The notes: generated by a model from the letters alone, not told the origin. A DNA stretch of 64,000 nt from JAAYXE01 sp964391195 (GCA_964391195.1 CAYMLG010000010.1:40929-104928), one strand, 5' to 3'. Shown: positions 48,709 through 57,789, numbered from the stretch's first letter. Made by a program: numbers and translations.

Positions 48709-49725
48709 TTATTCCACAAAGGCGCGTTCGATCACGCTTTCGATCGGCGGGTCTTCAATCGTCAGGTCCTGCACCGGCAGTTCAGCCAGCATCCGGGCGG
48801 TGATTGCCGCCACCTCTCCCGCCGGAGCCTGGATCAAATGGCGGCAGTCACCGTTCTCGCTCGCCACCGGGGTGCCGTAAGCGCTCAAATCGCCCAACAC
48901 CTCGTCTTTCAAGCTCACGCAGATCAGCTTGAACGGGGCGATGCGCCGCGAGAGTTCGTTGATCTTCCCATCGTACTTCAGCTCGCCCTGGTGGATGATG
49001 ATGATCCGCTCGCACAGGGCGGTGACATCCGCCATGTAGTGGCTGGTGAGCAGGATGGTGGCCCCTGTACGCGCGTTATATTCTTTCAAGAATGACCGTA
49101 TCCGGGTTTGGGCGGTGATATCCAGCCCGATGGTCGGCTCATCCAGGAACAGCACCTGCGGGCGGTGGAGCAAGGCCGCCGCCAGCTCGCACTTCATCCG
49201 CTCTCCCAGGGAGAGATTGCGCACCGGTTTCCGCATCAGCGGCCCCAGTTCCAGCAGTTCGTCCAGTTCTTTCAATGTCGCCCGGTACTCTGCATCGGAG
49301 AGGCGGTACACCGCCTGGTTGAGCAGGAACGAATCGGCCGCGGGGATATCCCAGGCCAACCGATTGCGCTGACCCATCACCAGGGTGATCGCCCGTAAGA
49401 ACTCCCCTTTGCGCTCCCAGGGATTAAACCGCAGCACCTGGATCCGCCCTGCGCTCGGGTGCAGCAGACCCGAGAGCATTTTCAATGTGGTGGTCTTTCC
49501 CGCCCCGTTCGGTCCCAGGAAGCCCACGATCTCACCCCGCTCGATGCGGAAATTCACATTGCGCACTGCCGGCACGTCGCGGTAACGCCGCCGGAAGAAG
49601 CTCTTCACCGCTTCTTTGAAGCCCCCTTCGCGCTCCGGCACGTGATAAGTCTTGCTCAGCGCCTCGACCACAATGGTATCTCGTTCCGATCCCCTGAATT
49701 GCCCATTGGCGTTCGATCCTACCAT
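48709..49725 (-). CDS. ABC transporter ATP-binding protein
   Basis: 338 residues: Walker A GFLGPNGAGKTTTLKMLSG, Q-loop, signature NLSLGERMKCELAAALLHRPQVLFLDEPTIGLD with Walker B, and the H-loop in ILLTSHYMADVTALCERIIII. The N-terminal ~30 residues and the C-terminal ~70-residue extension (LICVSLKDEVLGDLSAYG...) are typical of the DUF990-associated ATPases. It energises the two permeases encoded just downstream. A strong promoter lies about 100 bases upstream. Confidence 0.92.
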   Translation of the reverse strand: MVGSNANGQFRGSERDTIVVEALSKTYHVPEREGGFKEAVKSFFRRRYRDVPAVRNVNFRIERGEIVGFLGPNGAGKTTTLKMLSGLLHPSAGRIQVLRFNPWERKGEFLRAITLVMGQRNRLAWDIPAADSFLLNQAVYRLSDAEYRATLKELDELLELGPLMRKPVRNLSLGERMKCELAAALLHRPQVLFLDEPTIGLDITAQTRIRSFLKEYNARTGATILLTSHYMADVTALCERIIIIHQGELKYDGKINELSRRIAPFKLICVSLKDEVLGDLSAYGTPVASENGDCRHLIQAPAGEVAAITARMLAELPVQDLTIEDPPIESVIERAFVE

Positions 49726-49822
49726 ATGCGGCTCCTATCCTGTTGACTCAGCAACAAAAAAGACTCAAACAGCCAATCACGGGTCAGGCGGATTAAATTT
49801 TCCCCATGAAGCCTAAAGTTAG

Positions 49823-49850
49823 ATTCTAGCATAAAGGCCCGATTTGTCAA
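49823..49850 (-). promoter_or_regulatory. Promoter of the ABC exporter operon
   Basis: On the minus strand TTGACA (49850-49845), 16-base spacer, TAGAAT (49828-49823), about 100 bases before the ATPase start. Near-consensus vegetative promoter. Confidence 0.7.
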
Positions 49851-50015
49851 ACACTTGTTCTAATATTTCGTTTCGCACAACCTCAGTCTCCCCCTGCGGA
49901 TAGAACCATCCAGGGCTCCCTATCCTGGCCTGGATTCGCCCGAACCTGGGCAGACCTGCGAGAGATCCTTAATACAAATGCGATTGGATCCTGATTCGTG
50001 ACAAAAACGCCATCA

Positions 50016-50049
50016 TCCACATTTCGAAATTCGAATTTCGAAATGTGGA
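50016..50049. repeat. Perfect 34-bp AT-rich palindrome
   Basis: TCCACATTTCGAAATTC followed by its exact reverse complement, containing three TTCGAA hexamers. Lies in the non-coding region between the ABC operon and dispersed repeat copy 2. It could be a hairpin, a regulator-binding site or a mobile-element relic. Confidence 0.7.
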
Positions 50050-50223
50050 CTCGTAGCCCATCCGCAACCAGACCCGCCCCCAAGCATGCGGAGCATGCCA
50101 CGCCATCCAACCCGCCCGGCCACAGGCCAACCCCTCATACCTGCCATCCTGTGCGACGGGCAACGGGCGACGCGAAGATTCGCTAGGGCGTCACTGGAGT
50201 GTCGCGGGGCGTCACCAGGGGAA

Positions 50224-50461
50224 GGGATCTCACCCCCAGGCTGGGTGATTCCCACAGCCTGCGAGGTGCGTCCAAACTCCAACGCATCCCTACCATTCTC
50301 GGTGCGGGCGTGGACCCGCCCTCCGTTTTCGTGGATTCGTGGACGCGCGACATGTCCTGAACATGCGATAAGCATGCCGCTCAGACATTCGTGGACGGCT
50401 TCTTCAGGCGCATAGGCACGGCTACACCGTAAACCACCCAGAACCGTGAACCCGCCCGCCG
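50224..50461 (+). repeat. Dispersed ~235-bp repeat, copy 2
   Basis: Direct-orientation match to 15234-15467, with the same start (GGGATCTCACCCCCAGG) and the same end (GTGAACCCGCCCGCCG). The middle (about 50310-50380) is more variable than the ends. The small conserved hairpins are retained. Flanking sequence of the two copies is unrelated, so the boundaries of the element are well marked. Confidence 0.75.
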
Positions 50462-50678
50462 TGCCCCTACCAGAGGTGGGGGAACGGGGCTGGCTGAGGC
50501 GGCAAAAAACCATTCCCGATTACGGGATTATTTTATAAATTTTCATCAATCGACGCCTGCGTAATCCAACCCCGCTGAACCAGGTTGGGGGAGGAGCCTG
50601 GGTCATGAACCGTTTCCAACGGGTTTCAGGGTTGGTTGGCGGAGTATCCGCCGTTTGCCCCGGCCCTTCCCTTGGGGT

Positions 50679-50725
50679 AAAAAAGCACGCCGGCGCCGGT
50701 CATCTCGAAAGAGAGTCCCGGCGCC
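50679..50725 (-). terminator. Intrinsic terminator of the exosortase/PEP-CTERM operon
   Basis: GGCGCCGG (50692-50699) pairs with CCGGCGCC (50718-50725). An inner CTC/GAG stem closes a GAAA sequence in the plus strand (TTTC in the RNA). On the minus strand the stem is followed by GTGCTTTTTT, the T-tract of a rho-independent terminator, about 110 bases after the stop of the PEP-CTERM gene. Confidence 0.75.
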
Positions 50726-50835
50726 AGCGGCTTGAAATCAATAAACGTGATCAGCCTGCGGGGTGCTCAGCCGGCACAGGCCGGCCTCGTGCCCTTTGTA
50801 GGCGCAGTATCAACCGCCACACTACCACCAATCCG

Positions 50836-53793
50836 TTACCACCGCCTGAAATCGAACTGCTGGCCGTACCGCTGGTAGCCCAGATAGAGCAGGAAAGCCA
50901 CCGCCAGGCCGATCAGCAGCCACTCGTGCGGCTCCGGCACACCGACCAGCGGCACAGGCGAACCCGGCGAAGTGTTCCCCAGCCCCTCCACTTCACGCTC
51001 GTAGCGGTCTCCCAGTTGTGAGAGACGGTCCAGCAGTTGCTGCTGCTGGGAGGTGACCAGCACGATCATCGACGAAAACGGGGTCACGATCTCATACTCC
51101 ATGGCCAGGGCGTGCAGCGCGTCCAGGGTCTCCACCCGATCGATCACCCCGCGGTTGCGCTGCATCTCAGCCAACACCACGCGCCTGGCCGCCAGGGCGG
51201 CGAACGGATCGCTCGCCTCATGCACGGTGACCGGTGTTCCTGGTGGGATCACGGCCGCAGCCTCCTCGCCCGGCAGCACTGCCCACAGGTATCCGTCCGC
51301 CAGGTCCACGATTCGACCCGCACCCGCTTCCTGCTGAGCCCTGATCGACACCGCCATGCGGCTCAGGGCTTCGTCCAGGCTGGTCGTCACGCCCCCGCCC
51401 GAGGCCTGGATTGCGTCCTGGGTCTGATCGTCGTAACCGAGCGGCAGTTCGCCCCCAACGTGCACCAGCCACACCGGGAACGGAGGCACGGTCACCTGAT
51501 CGTGGCTTTCCCCTAACTCATAGCCCGTGGCGTCGGTGAGCACGAGCACCGCATCGTACTGCCGCTCGCTGCGCTGGGCGCTGTACAGGGATGCGAACTG
51601 GGCGATCAGTTGGGCCGCGTCCTGCCCGCCGAAGTACACGATCTCATCCGAGTTCAAATCCTCCAAAGCCGCGATCGAGGCTTCCTCCCCCCGGTACGGC
51701 GAGGCGGTCAGGTAGACATCCACAGGATGTTCTACATTTTCCAGCGTCCGGATATGCTCCAGTATACCCGCCACATCGGGCGCATACGCTTCCATGCTGT
51801 AAGAACGGTCGACCACCACCGCCAGGCGCAGTCCTTCGGGCAAGGCTGGCAGTTCGACCGCCTCGGCAGGGATGGCCAGCACCGTCTGCCCGCCGGGCAG
51901 ATCCACCTGGTGCACCTGGTGGACGACCGGGCCCGCAGCCGGGAGACTTGCAGGCAGCCACTCGTCGCTATCCAACTCCAACGGTTCGCCGTTCACCGTC
52001 CGCACCGTCTCCTCATCCCAATACACGTTCTCCAGGTGCGCCAGTGCCGGCATCGGCCAGTTCTCCCCGGCTCTCATCTGCCGCCAGCTCATCCAAACGT
52101 ACAATGGAAACGCTTCTTGCACGACCGACTGCGAGGTGTTGCTGTCGTAGGTCACCCTGAGCGGCGGCACCGGAAATACCCGCAAGCGGTATTGGCGCGG
52201 CCCAATCTGTTCCAACAGCGCCGGGTCCTTCATCACCCTGGTCTGTTCCCGGTACACCGCCTGGGCCGCGCCACGTGGGGCTACCTGGTGGGGGAAGGCT
52301 CGCTCTTTCTCCGGGGTGTTTCCCAGCCAGACGCCGGTCAGTACTGCTGATTCGGGCAGATTGAAATAGTAGATCACCTCTTGATTCATCCCGGTCTGAT
52401 TCTGGTAGACCTCGTGCAGTTCGAACTCGGCCCAATCCCCCTGGTCCTGGATCGACACCGCCTGGCTCACCAGGCGCACTTCCCGGTCGTCCACCGCCTG
52501 CCAGGCAGCCTCCGCCTGGCTTGAGGACCAGGTCGAGCGCACCGCCTGCACGATCGTTGGGCGCTCGGCTTCGATGATCGGGGTGTCGAAAAAGCGCTGG
52601 TACAGCACAGCAGCCTCTTGCGGCTCTTTTGCCAGGGCCAGGTTATCGATACGGTTGGTCATTTCCTGGGAGTGCACCGGCTTGTAGAGCAGCGGGCTGG
52701 TAAAGTTCTCGTACAGCCGCTGCACAGCAAACGCCTTTTCCACGGATAATTTAAAGGTGCTGATGTACAGATCAGTCACATGCCGCACCTCACCGTGGGC
52801 GCTGATATACCGGTATGGGGCCAGATAGGCATTTACGAGACCGGCGCGGATCTTCTCCGACTGCGACAGCAAAGACCTGGCCTCCTCGCTTGAGGCCGGG
52901 GGGTTCTCCAGCAAGGCAAACGCCTCCTGTTGGGGCTGCCGATTAGACAGGAAGAACGCTCCGACAGTGATGATGACGATCATAGCCAGCGTCAGGGTCA
53001 CGGGCAGTCTGCCGTGCCGTGCGACCGCTGACCGCACCGACTGCCACCAAGTCCGTAGGCTGAGGAAAGGCACCGCAATTGGGGCCAGGACGAACAGCGT
53101 GGCCGAAAATATGAGCAGAGGGAAGCCAAAAAGGCTGAACCCAAGCCACATTGGACCGTAGGTTAGCATATCCCTAAAAGACTCGACGACTCCCTTCAGT
53201 ATTTCAGGCAGGTTTAGGATCAAATTCCATACCCCGCGCCCGAGAATTACCCCCAGCGGTATGGCGTAGAAGGCGATCCACACCGCCGCATACAGGCTGA
53301 CCAGCGCCATCAGAGTCAGGCCCACCGTTCGAAGACCCTCCATCCAGGGTCTCCGCTGCCCGGTCCGGGTATCGAGCAGGCTCCACAGGAAAGCTGCAAT
53401 CCCCAGCAGCGCTACCACGAATAACAGCGTCGTCCCAGGTGTCCCCTGGCGGATGGCGAAGAAACGCACCGCCAGCAGCAGCATCAGCGGGGCTTCGACC
53501 ACGTAACCCAGGGCGAACAACCGCCGGGGAGAGGTGCGCAGCACCGTCAGCCCAAGAATCACCGACGCCACCGGGATGGCCGACAGCAGCAGGGCGTACA
53601 GCAGGTACGCAGCGGGGATGGTCCCGGTCCGCACCGCGACGAGCGTCTCGGGGAGCATAACCGGCGCGAAACCGAGGGACATAAATGCCAGGAAAATCAA
53701 ATTCCAGGCCCAGAATAAGCCGAGCTGCAGCTTCTCCACCCGGGTATATGTTGCAGCTTTCACCTCAGCCTTCGGGTCTACCGTGGTCTCCAT
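50836..53793 (-). CDS. PEP-CTERM integral membrane protein with VIT and VWA-like domains
   Basis: 985 residues. Several transmembrane helices fill the first ~300 residues. A VIT-like region at ~430-570 (WAEFELHEVYQNQTGMNQEVIYYFNLPE, QVAPRGAAQAVYREQTR) is followed by a von Willebrand A-like domain with MIDAS DRSYSM at ~660. The C-terminus ends VPEPHEWLLIGLAVAFLLYL then GYQRYGQQFDFRRW: a Pro-Glu-Pro motif, a membrane helix and basic residues, the sorting signal of exosortase substrates. The architecture matches the PEP-CTERM membrane family TIGR02921 as I know it. The exosortase gene lies immediately upstream in the transcript, so this is its probable dedicated substrate. GGAAGGAAG precedes the ATG. 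Confidence 0.88.
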   Translation of the reverse strand: METTVDPKAEVKAATYTRVEKLQLGLFWAWNLIFLAFMSLGFAPVMLPETLVAVRTGTIPAAYLLYALLLSAIPVASVILGLTVLRTSPRRLFALGYVVEAPLMLLLAVRFFAIRQGTPGTTLLFVVALLGIAAFLWSLLDTRTGQRRPWMEGLRTVGLTLMALVSLYAAVWIAFYAIPLGVILGRGVWNLILNLPEILKGVVESFRDMLTYGPMWLGFSLFGFPLLIFSATLFVLAPIAVPFLSLRTWWQSVRSAVARHGRLPVTLTLAMIVIITVGAFFLSNRQPQQEAFALLENPPASSEEARSLLSQSEKIRAGLVNAYLAPYRYISAHGEVRHVTDLYISTFKLSVEKAFAVQRLYENFTSPLLYKPVHSQEMTNRIDNLALAKEPQEAAVLYQRFFDTPIIEAERPTIVQAVRSTWSSSQAEAAWQAVDDREVRLVSQAVSIQDQGDWAEFELHEVYQNQTGMNQEVIYYFNLPESAVLTGVWLGNTPEKERAFPHQVAPRGAAQAVYREQTRVMKDPALLEQIGPRQYRLRVFPVPPLRVTYDSNTSQSVVQEAFPLYVWMSWRQMRAGENWPMPALAHLENVYWDEETVRTVNGEPLELDSDEWLPASLPAAGPVVHQVHQVDLPGGQTVLAIPAEAVELPALPEGLRLAVVVDRSYSMEAYAPDVAGILEHIRTLENVEHPVDVYLTASPYRGEEASIAALEDLNSDEIVYFGGQDAAQLIAQFASLYSAQRSERQYDAVLVLTDATGYELGESHDQVTVPPFPVWLVHVGGELPLGYDDQTQDAIQASGGGVTTSLDEALSRMAVSIRAQQEAGAGRIVDLADGYLWAVLPGEEAAAVIPPGTPVTVHEASDPFAALAARRVVLAEMQRNRGVIDRVETLDALHALAMEYEIVTPFSSMIVLVTSQQQQLLDRLSQLGDRYEREVEGLGNTSPGSPVPLVGVPEPHEWLLIGLAVAFLLYLGYQRYGQQFDFRRW

Positions 53794-53885
53794 CTTTCAC
53801 TTCCTTCCTGGAACAATCCAGACCACCGGCGGCGCTCAGGTCTGCGTCCTGGCTGCGCCGTTTGCTTGTTTCACGCTTCTCTAAC

Positions 53886-55397
53886 CTAGCCATCCAGGCT
53901 GTGTTGGACGGCCAGGCGCAGCGTAGAAAACAACTCCTGGGCCTCCGCCCCGGCCGGGTCCACCGGCCCGTCGAACAGAATGGTCACCAGCACCCAGGGT
54001 TGGGGCTGGGGGGAGAGGTCGTCCCAGATGCGCACCGAGTAATCGTCGGTGACCTGCTCGCTGGACTGCAGCCAGTAGCTGGCCGAGTACAGCGTGGGCG
54101 TGATCTGCGACTTGCCCAGGCTGAGCCACCTCACCGGGAAGTTGGCCCCGGACAGGTGCGCCCGCGACTCCTGCACCTCCAGGCCATAGACTGTGAAGCA
54201 CCGCTCTGGCCTGTGGTGGGCCCGCCAGGTGTCGCTGCCGACCAACAGCAGTGAGCCGCTTAATCCTTGCCACTCGAAGCGCCAGCGGGCGGCGGAGATG
54301 GTCAGGCCGCCTTCAGCCGTCAGCCAGTCCAACTCCTTTTGGCTCAGCGGCCACGGTTCGGCGTTGAACCCGGGTGGGAGGCGCCAGTCGAAGGCCGCCG
54401 CGGCCACCGGCTGCAGGCGGGGCGTGTATGCCAGTGCCAGCCCGATCAGCATCGCCGCCAGGGCCGGCGCCAGCCACCGCGGGCGGGCCAGGGCCCAGGC
54501 CGTTCCCTCAGCCGCCTCATCCCCGGCCTCCCCCAACTGGCGCAGCATGAACAGCGCCGCGGCGCAGGTTCCCGCGAACCCGATCACCCCCAACGGCACA
54601 TGCAGCATCTCGGCCAGCAGCGGCAAACCGGCCACCTGCCCCGCCAGCACCAGCAGCATCACCCGCGCCAGGTTGGCGAACAACAGGAAGAAGACAAACA
54701 CCGCCGCTCGCAGCAGCCAGCGCCAGTTGACCGGCCGCCGCTCGATCCAGGTCGCCGCCAGCAGGAACAACCCGCCCGTCCACAGGCTTTTGACCCCGCT
54801 GCAAGGGTTGTCCACCTGGGATAAACCGTTTTCGAAGACCAGGATCGTATCCACGCCAATGTTAGGGACCCCCAGCGCGGCCAGCCCTTGGCCGGTCAGG
54901 CGAGCGGTAACCAGCCGGATGGGGTAGCCGATAAAAGTGTTTAAATGCTCCCCAAAGGGCAGCACCCCTACCAGCAGCAGCGCCGCCGGCAGCCCCTGGC
55001 GCCAGCGCTGCGGCGGCATCCACAGGCCGAGCAGCCCGTAGGTCGCCATCCCATACAGGGTTGCGGAGAGCGTGTTGATGTCCAGCCAGCGCTCGGCAGC
55101 GATGAAACCCGCCGCGCCAAACAGCAAAAACGTCAGCCCCGGGAGATGCAGTTGGGGTAGCTCAAGGAGTGAAAAGCGGAACCGGCCGCGGCGCGCCTCG
55201 ATCACAATCAGCGCCAGCACCGCCAGCAGCACGATCTGGTTGGTGCGGAATTCCTGGCGGGTGAAGATCGTCCCCAGGTACGGGTACACCGGGCGGAACA
55301 GCCAGGCCCAAAGCGCCAGCAGCACCGCATTTACCGCGATCACCGGCCATCGCTCCAGCCACATCTTCCTCTGCATCCCGACCCTCAGCAACCCCAT
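53886..55397 (-). CDS. Exosortase fused to an EpsI-like (DUF3485) domain
   Basis: 503 residues. The N-terminal ~320 are hydrophobic exosortase: catalytic Cys in NPCSGVKSLWTGGLF, Arg in FANLARVMLL and His in LHVPLGVIGF, the three residues of the transpeptidase-like site. The C-terminal ~180 residues resemble EpsI (RAHHRPERCFTVYGLEV with the conserved HxPExCy motif, then SASYWLQSS). I believe it belongs to the exosortase O-type branch; the subtype is from memory. It would cleave after the PEP motif of the next gene's product and attach it to an unknown acceptor. Gap of 92 bases to that gene. Confidence 0.88.
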   Translation of the reverse strand: MGLLRVGMQRKMWLERWPVIAVNAVLLALWAWLFRPVYPYLGTIFTRQEFRTNQIVLLAVLALIVIEARRGRFRFSLLELPQLHLPGLTFLLFGAAGFIAAERWLDINTLSATLYGMATYGLLGLWMPPQRWRQGLPAALLLVGVLPFGEHLNTFIGYPIRLVTARLTGQGLAALGVPNIGVDTILVFENGLSQVDNPCSGVKSLWTGGLFLLAATWIERRPVNWRWLLRAAVFVFFLLFANLARVMLLVLAGQVAGLPLLAEMLHVPLGVIGFAGTCAAALFMLRQLGEAGDEAAEGTAWALARPRWLAPALAAMLIGLALAYTPRLQPVAAAAFDWRLPPGFNAEPWPLSQKELDWLTAEGGLTISAARWRFEWQGLSGSLLLVGSDTWRAHHRPERCFTVYGLEVQESRAHLSGANFPVRWLSLGKSQITPTLYSASYWLQSSEQVTDDYSVRIWDDLSPQPQPWVLVTILFDGPVDPAGAEAQELFSTLRLAVQHSLDG

Positions 55398-55490
55398 TTC
55401 GCCTCCCTCATCCCGCTACCATTTTCCCGTACCACTATGCGCAATCCGCGATTCCGTTTCCCCCATCATCCTCGTTTCCCCATTCGAAAA

Positions 55491-56558
55491 TCAGCTTGCA
55501 CGGCTCCTGCCCCCCTGCAGTTGCGCCAGCAGCCCCGGCAGCAGCAGCGCCGCCGCCATCCCGAGCCAGGACAGCAGCAGCCGCCCGCTCTCCGAAGGGC
55601 GCAGTTCCAACCACGAAGCCCACGCCTGGGACAGTGAAAACGCTCCCTTCCCCAGCGCCGCCACACTCATGGCCAGAGTCAGGCAGGTGAGCAAAGCCAG
55701 CACCCGCTGCCAGTTCGCCGCGCTGTTCAGGAAGAACCAGATCCCGGCCCCCATACACACCAGGCTGGTGAGCGCATAATCTGGCCTGGCGCCATTGCTC
55801 CACAACAGCAGCAGAGCAAACGCCGCTTCACCGTATAAGATGTAAGAGAGCAGCGTCCAATCGTGGCGCACCCGCTTCAGCAGCGGTTGGAAGCGGTTGA
55901 ACACCGCCAGCAGCGCCACCACCAGCAGGGTCAGGCAGAACAGCATCAGCCACATCATCCCCGATGAAACCACCTGCAGCACCAGATAGGTATCACGGTT
56001 CCAGGGCCCCGGCGTAAAATTCGAGATCAACGCCGGACTGATCAACCCGCCGATCCACATAAACACGTGCAGATACCCGGCGATGACCAGCACCAGGCCC
56101 AGGTAAGGCCTTGACCACAGAGGGAAGCCGCCCAGCCATCCCAGCCCGGTCATCACCACCAGGAAGAGCAGCGCTGCCGGGAGGTTGCGGACCGCTGCCT
56201 CCTCGGCCGGCTGGTTGATCAACGCCATCCACGCCGGCAGCAGAAAAACCACCAGCCCGAGCAGCACCTCTCGCCAGGACTGCTCCCACAGCCGCTCTCC
56301 AGCCGCATGCCCCGCACTGCCAGCTCGTGTCCGGGCGTCGTGACGCCAAATCTGCGCCACCGAGAGGGGCAGAGCGGTCATTTCACTCAGGAAGAACCTC
56401 CCCAGGGCCAGCCTGCCCTTACTTCGGGCATCGCTCAGCGCCAATGAAAAAGCCTCCTGCATCTCCTCGCCAAACTCTTCCTGAAAGCCGCGCGGGTAGA
56501 AGCGCAGCAGAACGCCGTACAGGTGGGTGAACCAGGAGATAACCATGCCTACCCCCAT
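55491..56558 (-). CDS. Polytopic membrane protein with permease-prefix-like N-terminus
   Basis: 355 residues. The opening WFTHLYGVLLRFYPRGFQEEFGEEMQEAF is the short cytoplasmic prefix seen in front of many bacterial permeases that are controlled by PadR regulators. About seven or eight hydrophobic helices follow, with no recognisable transport motif. The gene starts 4 bases after the PadR stop, so translation is coupled. Possibly a membrane-stress or export component regulated by PadR. Function unknown. Two Met codons (56558, 56546) are possible starts. Confidence 0.75.
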   Translation of the reverse strand: MGVGMVISWFTHLYGVLLRFYPRGFQEEFGEEMQEAFSLALSDARSKGRLALGRFFLSEMTALPLSVAQIWRHDARTRAGSAGHAAGERLWEQSWREVLLGLVVFLLPAWMALINQPAEEAAVRNLPAALLFLVVMTGLGWLGGFPLWSRPYLGLVLVIAGYLHVFMWIGGLISPALISNFTPGPWNRDTYLVLQVVSSGMMWLMLFCLTLLVVALLAVFNRFQPLLKRVRHDWTLLSYILYGEAAFALLLLWSNGARPDYALTSLVCMGAGIWFFLNSAANWQRVLALLTCLTLAMSVAALGKGAFSLSQAWASWLELRPSESGRLLLSWLGMAAALLLPGLLAQLQGGRSRAS

Positions 56559-56562
56559 CCTT

Positions 56563-56919
56563 TCACAGTGTGGATTCGCCTGGAATGCGCATCCTGGCCG
56601 CGCTTACCAACCCTTCCAGGCGCTCCACCTCCTCTTCCAGTATCTCTTGTCCTGTCTGTGTCAGGCGGTAAGCCTTTCGCCTGCGCCCATTCTGATCCCC
56701 CACCGGGTCCACCGTCCGGTAAATCCAGCCCTGGTCCAACAGGCGCTTGAGGGCCGTATACAGCGTTCCCGTGCTCAGTTCTACTCTCCCACCGCTCATC
56801 TCGCGCACGTCCTTCATAATTCCGTAGCCGTGCCGCGGCCCGGCCGACAGGCTGAGCAAGATGAAATATGTGGGTTCCGATAATGGCGGGGTGGCCTGCG
56901 TGTCGTTAATATTGCCCAT
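56563..56919 (-). CDS. PadR-family transcriptional regulator
   Basis: 118 residues, the small PadR form: winged helix with PTYFILLSLSAGPRHGYGIMKDVREMSGGRVELSTGTLYTALKRLLDQGW, GRRRKAYRLTQTGQEIL, and a short C-terminal helix for dimerisation. PadR proteins repress a nearby membrane or efflux gene and bind ATGT/ACAT palindromes. Such a palindrome covers the -10 box of its own promoter. The next gene downstream, a polytopic membrane protein, is the likely target through the shared operon. Confidence 0.92.
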   Translation of the reverse strand: MGNINDTQATPPLSEPTYFILLSLSAGPRHGYGIMKDVREMSGGRVELSTGTLYTALKRLLDQGWIYRTVDPVGDQNGRRRKAYRLTQTGQEILEEEVERLEGLVSAARMRIPGESTL

Positions 56920-56944
56920 ACTCCTCCCTATATGTCGCCAAGTG

Positions 56945-56965
56945 ATATGTAGATCATCTACATAT
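56945..56965. promoter_or_regulatory. PadR operator
   Basis: ATATGTAGAT-C-ATCTACATAT, a perfect 21-bp palindrome with ATGT and ACAT ends as in known PadR sites. It overlaps the -10 box on the minus strand. Confidence 0.75.
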
Positions 56966-56990
56966 TACCGGATATTAAATAAAAAATCAA
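56962..56990 (-). promoter_or_regulatory. Promoter of the padR operon
   Basis: On the minus strand TTGATT (56990-56985), 17-base spacer, TAATAT (56967-56962), the -10 overlapping the operator by several bases. Confidence 0.6.
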
Positions 56991-57106
56991 GAGGCAATTT
57001 CTCCCCTTTAGCAGAGTATTGAACAAGACCGATCTGTGTTGCAGATCAGGGAAGGTGCTGCTGTGATCGCCCCCGCTTGCAGCAAAAACCGATTGTCAGA
57101 AGCTTA

Positions 57107-57145
57107 CCGCCGGCTTCAAGCGCCGGCTTCAAGCGCCGGCTTCAA
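57107..57145. repeat. 13-bp tandem repeat, three units
   Basis: Unit GCGCCGGCTTCAA, three copies (first unit CCGCCGGCTTCAA). The stop codon of the RNase H-like gene lies in the last unit, so expansion or loss could change its C-terminus. Confidence 0.85.
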
Positions 57146-57738
57146 GCCGCAGCCAGCGAATTTACCGGGTGATACACTCGCAGATCGATAATCGGCAGAA
57201 AACGCTTCGACTGCGAACGGGACTGGTTGGTCGGATGAATGGCCCACAACGTGGACTGATACTGGCTCATATCCATGCGCATTTGCTTCACCGCCAGGCG
57301 GGTGAGCGCATCGGCCAGCCGGTTGTTTTTGCGCGGCGTCCACGCCCATTCGTACTCCTTCAGGTAGCTGACCAGCCGTTGCGCCCGCCGGTGGAGTGGT
57401 TTCATGCTGGGGGCGTTCACATGCGACACACCCCGCATCTGATCGATCACCACCTTTGAATCGCCGCTGATCAACACCGGCTCGTCCTTCAAGCCCAGGT
57501 CTAAGAGCGCATCCAGCCCTTCGATCAGCGCCAGGTACTCGGCCACATTCGAAGTTGCGTCGCTGCCGCGGGCCACAGCCCCGTGCCCCCGGGCGACGAT
57601 CCCCCCGTCCTTCTGGATCAGCCAGCCGTAGCACATCACCCCGGCTTTGGTTTCCGGGCCTGTGTAACCGGGCAGGCCTCTGAACAGCCCATCGAAGGCC
57701 AGGTGGTAGCCGGTTCGAGTCCGTCGCTTCAAACCCAT
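57142..57738 (-). CDS. RNase HI-like protein
   Basis: 198 residues from the ATG at 57738, chosen because AAGGAGGCGAT lies just upstream. RNase H fold with the acidic set: Asp in AFDGLF, Glu in TSNVAEYLALIEGLDALLDLG, Asp in LISGDSKVVIDQM and Asp in NNRLADALTRLA, so catalysis is plausible. It resembles the ribonuclease HI-type proteins that process RNA-DNA hybrids. The C-terminal ~55 residues past the fold are not conserved in the family. The 5' leader from the upstream promoter is about 210 bases and contains a strong hairpin just before the ribosome site. Confidence 0.82.
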   Translation of the reverse strand: MGLKRRTRTGYHLAFDGLFRGLPGYTGPETKAGVMCYGWLIQKDGGIVARGHGAVARGSDATSNVAEYLALIEGLDALLDLGLKDEPVLISGDSKVVIDQMRGVSHVNAPSMKPLHRRAQRLVSYLKEYEWAWTPRKNNRLADALTRLAVKQMRMDMSQYQSTLWAIHPTNQSRSQSKRFLPIIDLRVYHPVNSLAAA

Positions 57739-57763
57739 ATCGCCTCCTTCCGAGTACAGAAAA

Positions 57764-57789
57764 CCGGCGGGGAGACACTCCACCGCCGG
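57764..57789 (-). promoter_or_regulatory. Leader hairpin before the RNase H-like gene
   Basis: CCGGCGGGGAG pairs with CTCC-CCGCCGG (one bulged A, loop ACA), ending about 15 bases before the ribosome site on the minus strand. It could control translation, act as an attenuator or stabilise the mRNA. Confidence 0.5.

Larger units (their letters stand above)
49726..50835. other. 1.1-kb non-coding region between the ABC operon and the exosortase operon
   Basis: Holds the ABC promoter, a 34-bp palindrome, an interrupted GCATGC-GGA-GCATGC repeat (~50083-50097), the second copy of the dispersed repeat, and the terminator of the exosortase operon. I see no credible gene in the rest. Confidence 0.6.

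Noticed and set aside
50013..50513. Minus-strand frame across dispersed repeat copy 2, with a similar peptide in copy 1
   Set aside because: A short peptide (ARPRIHE-GGRVHART) is shared, but replacement differences are as common as silent ones and there is no ribosome site. More likely shared DNA than shared protein.
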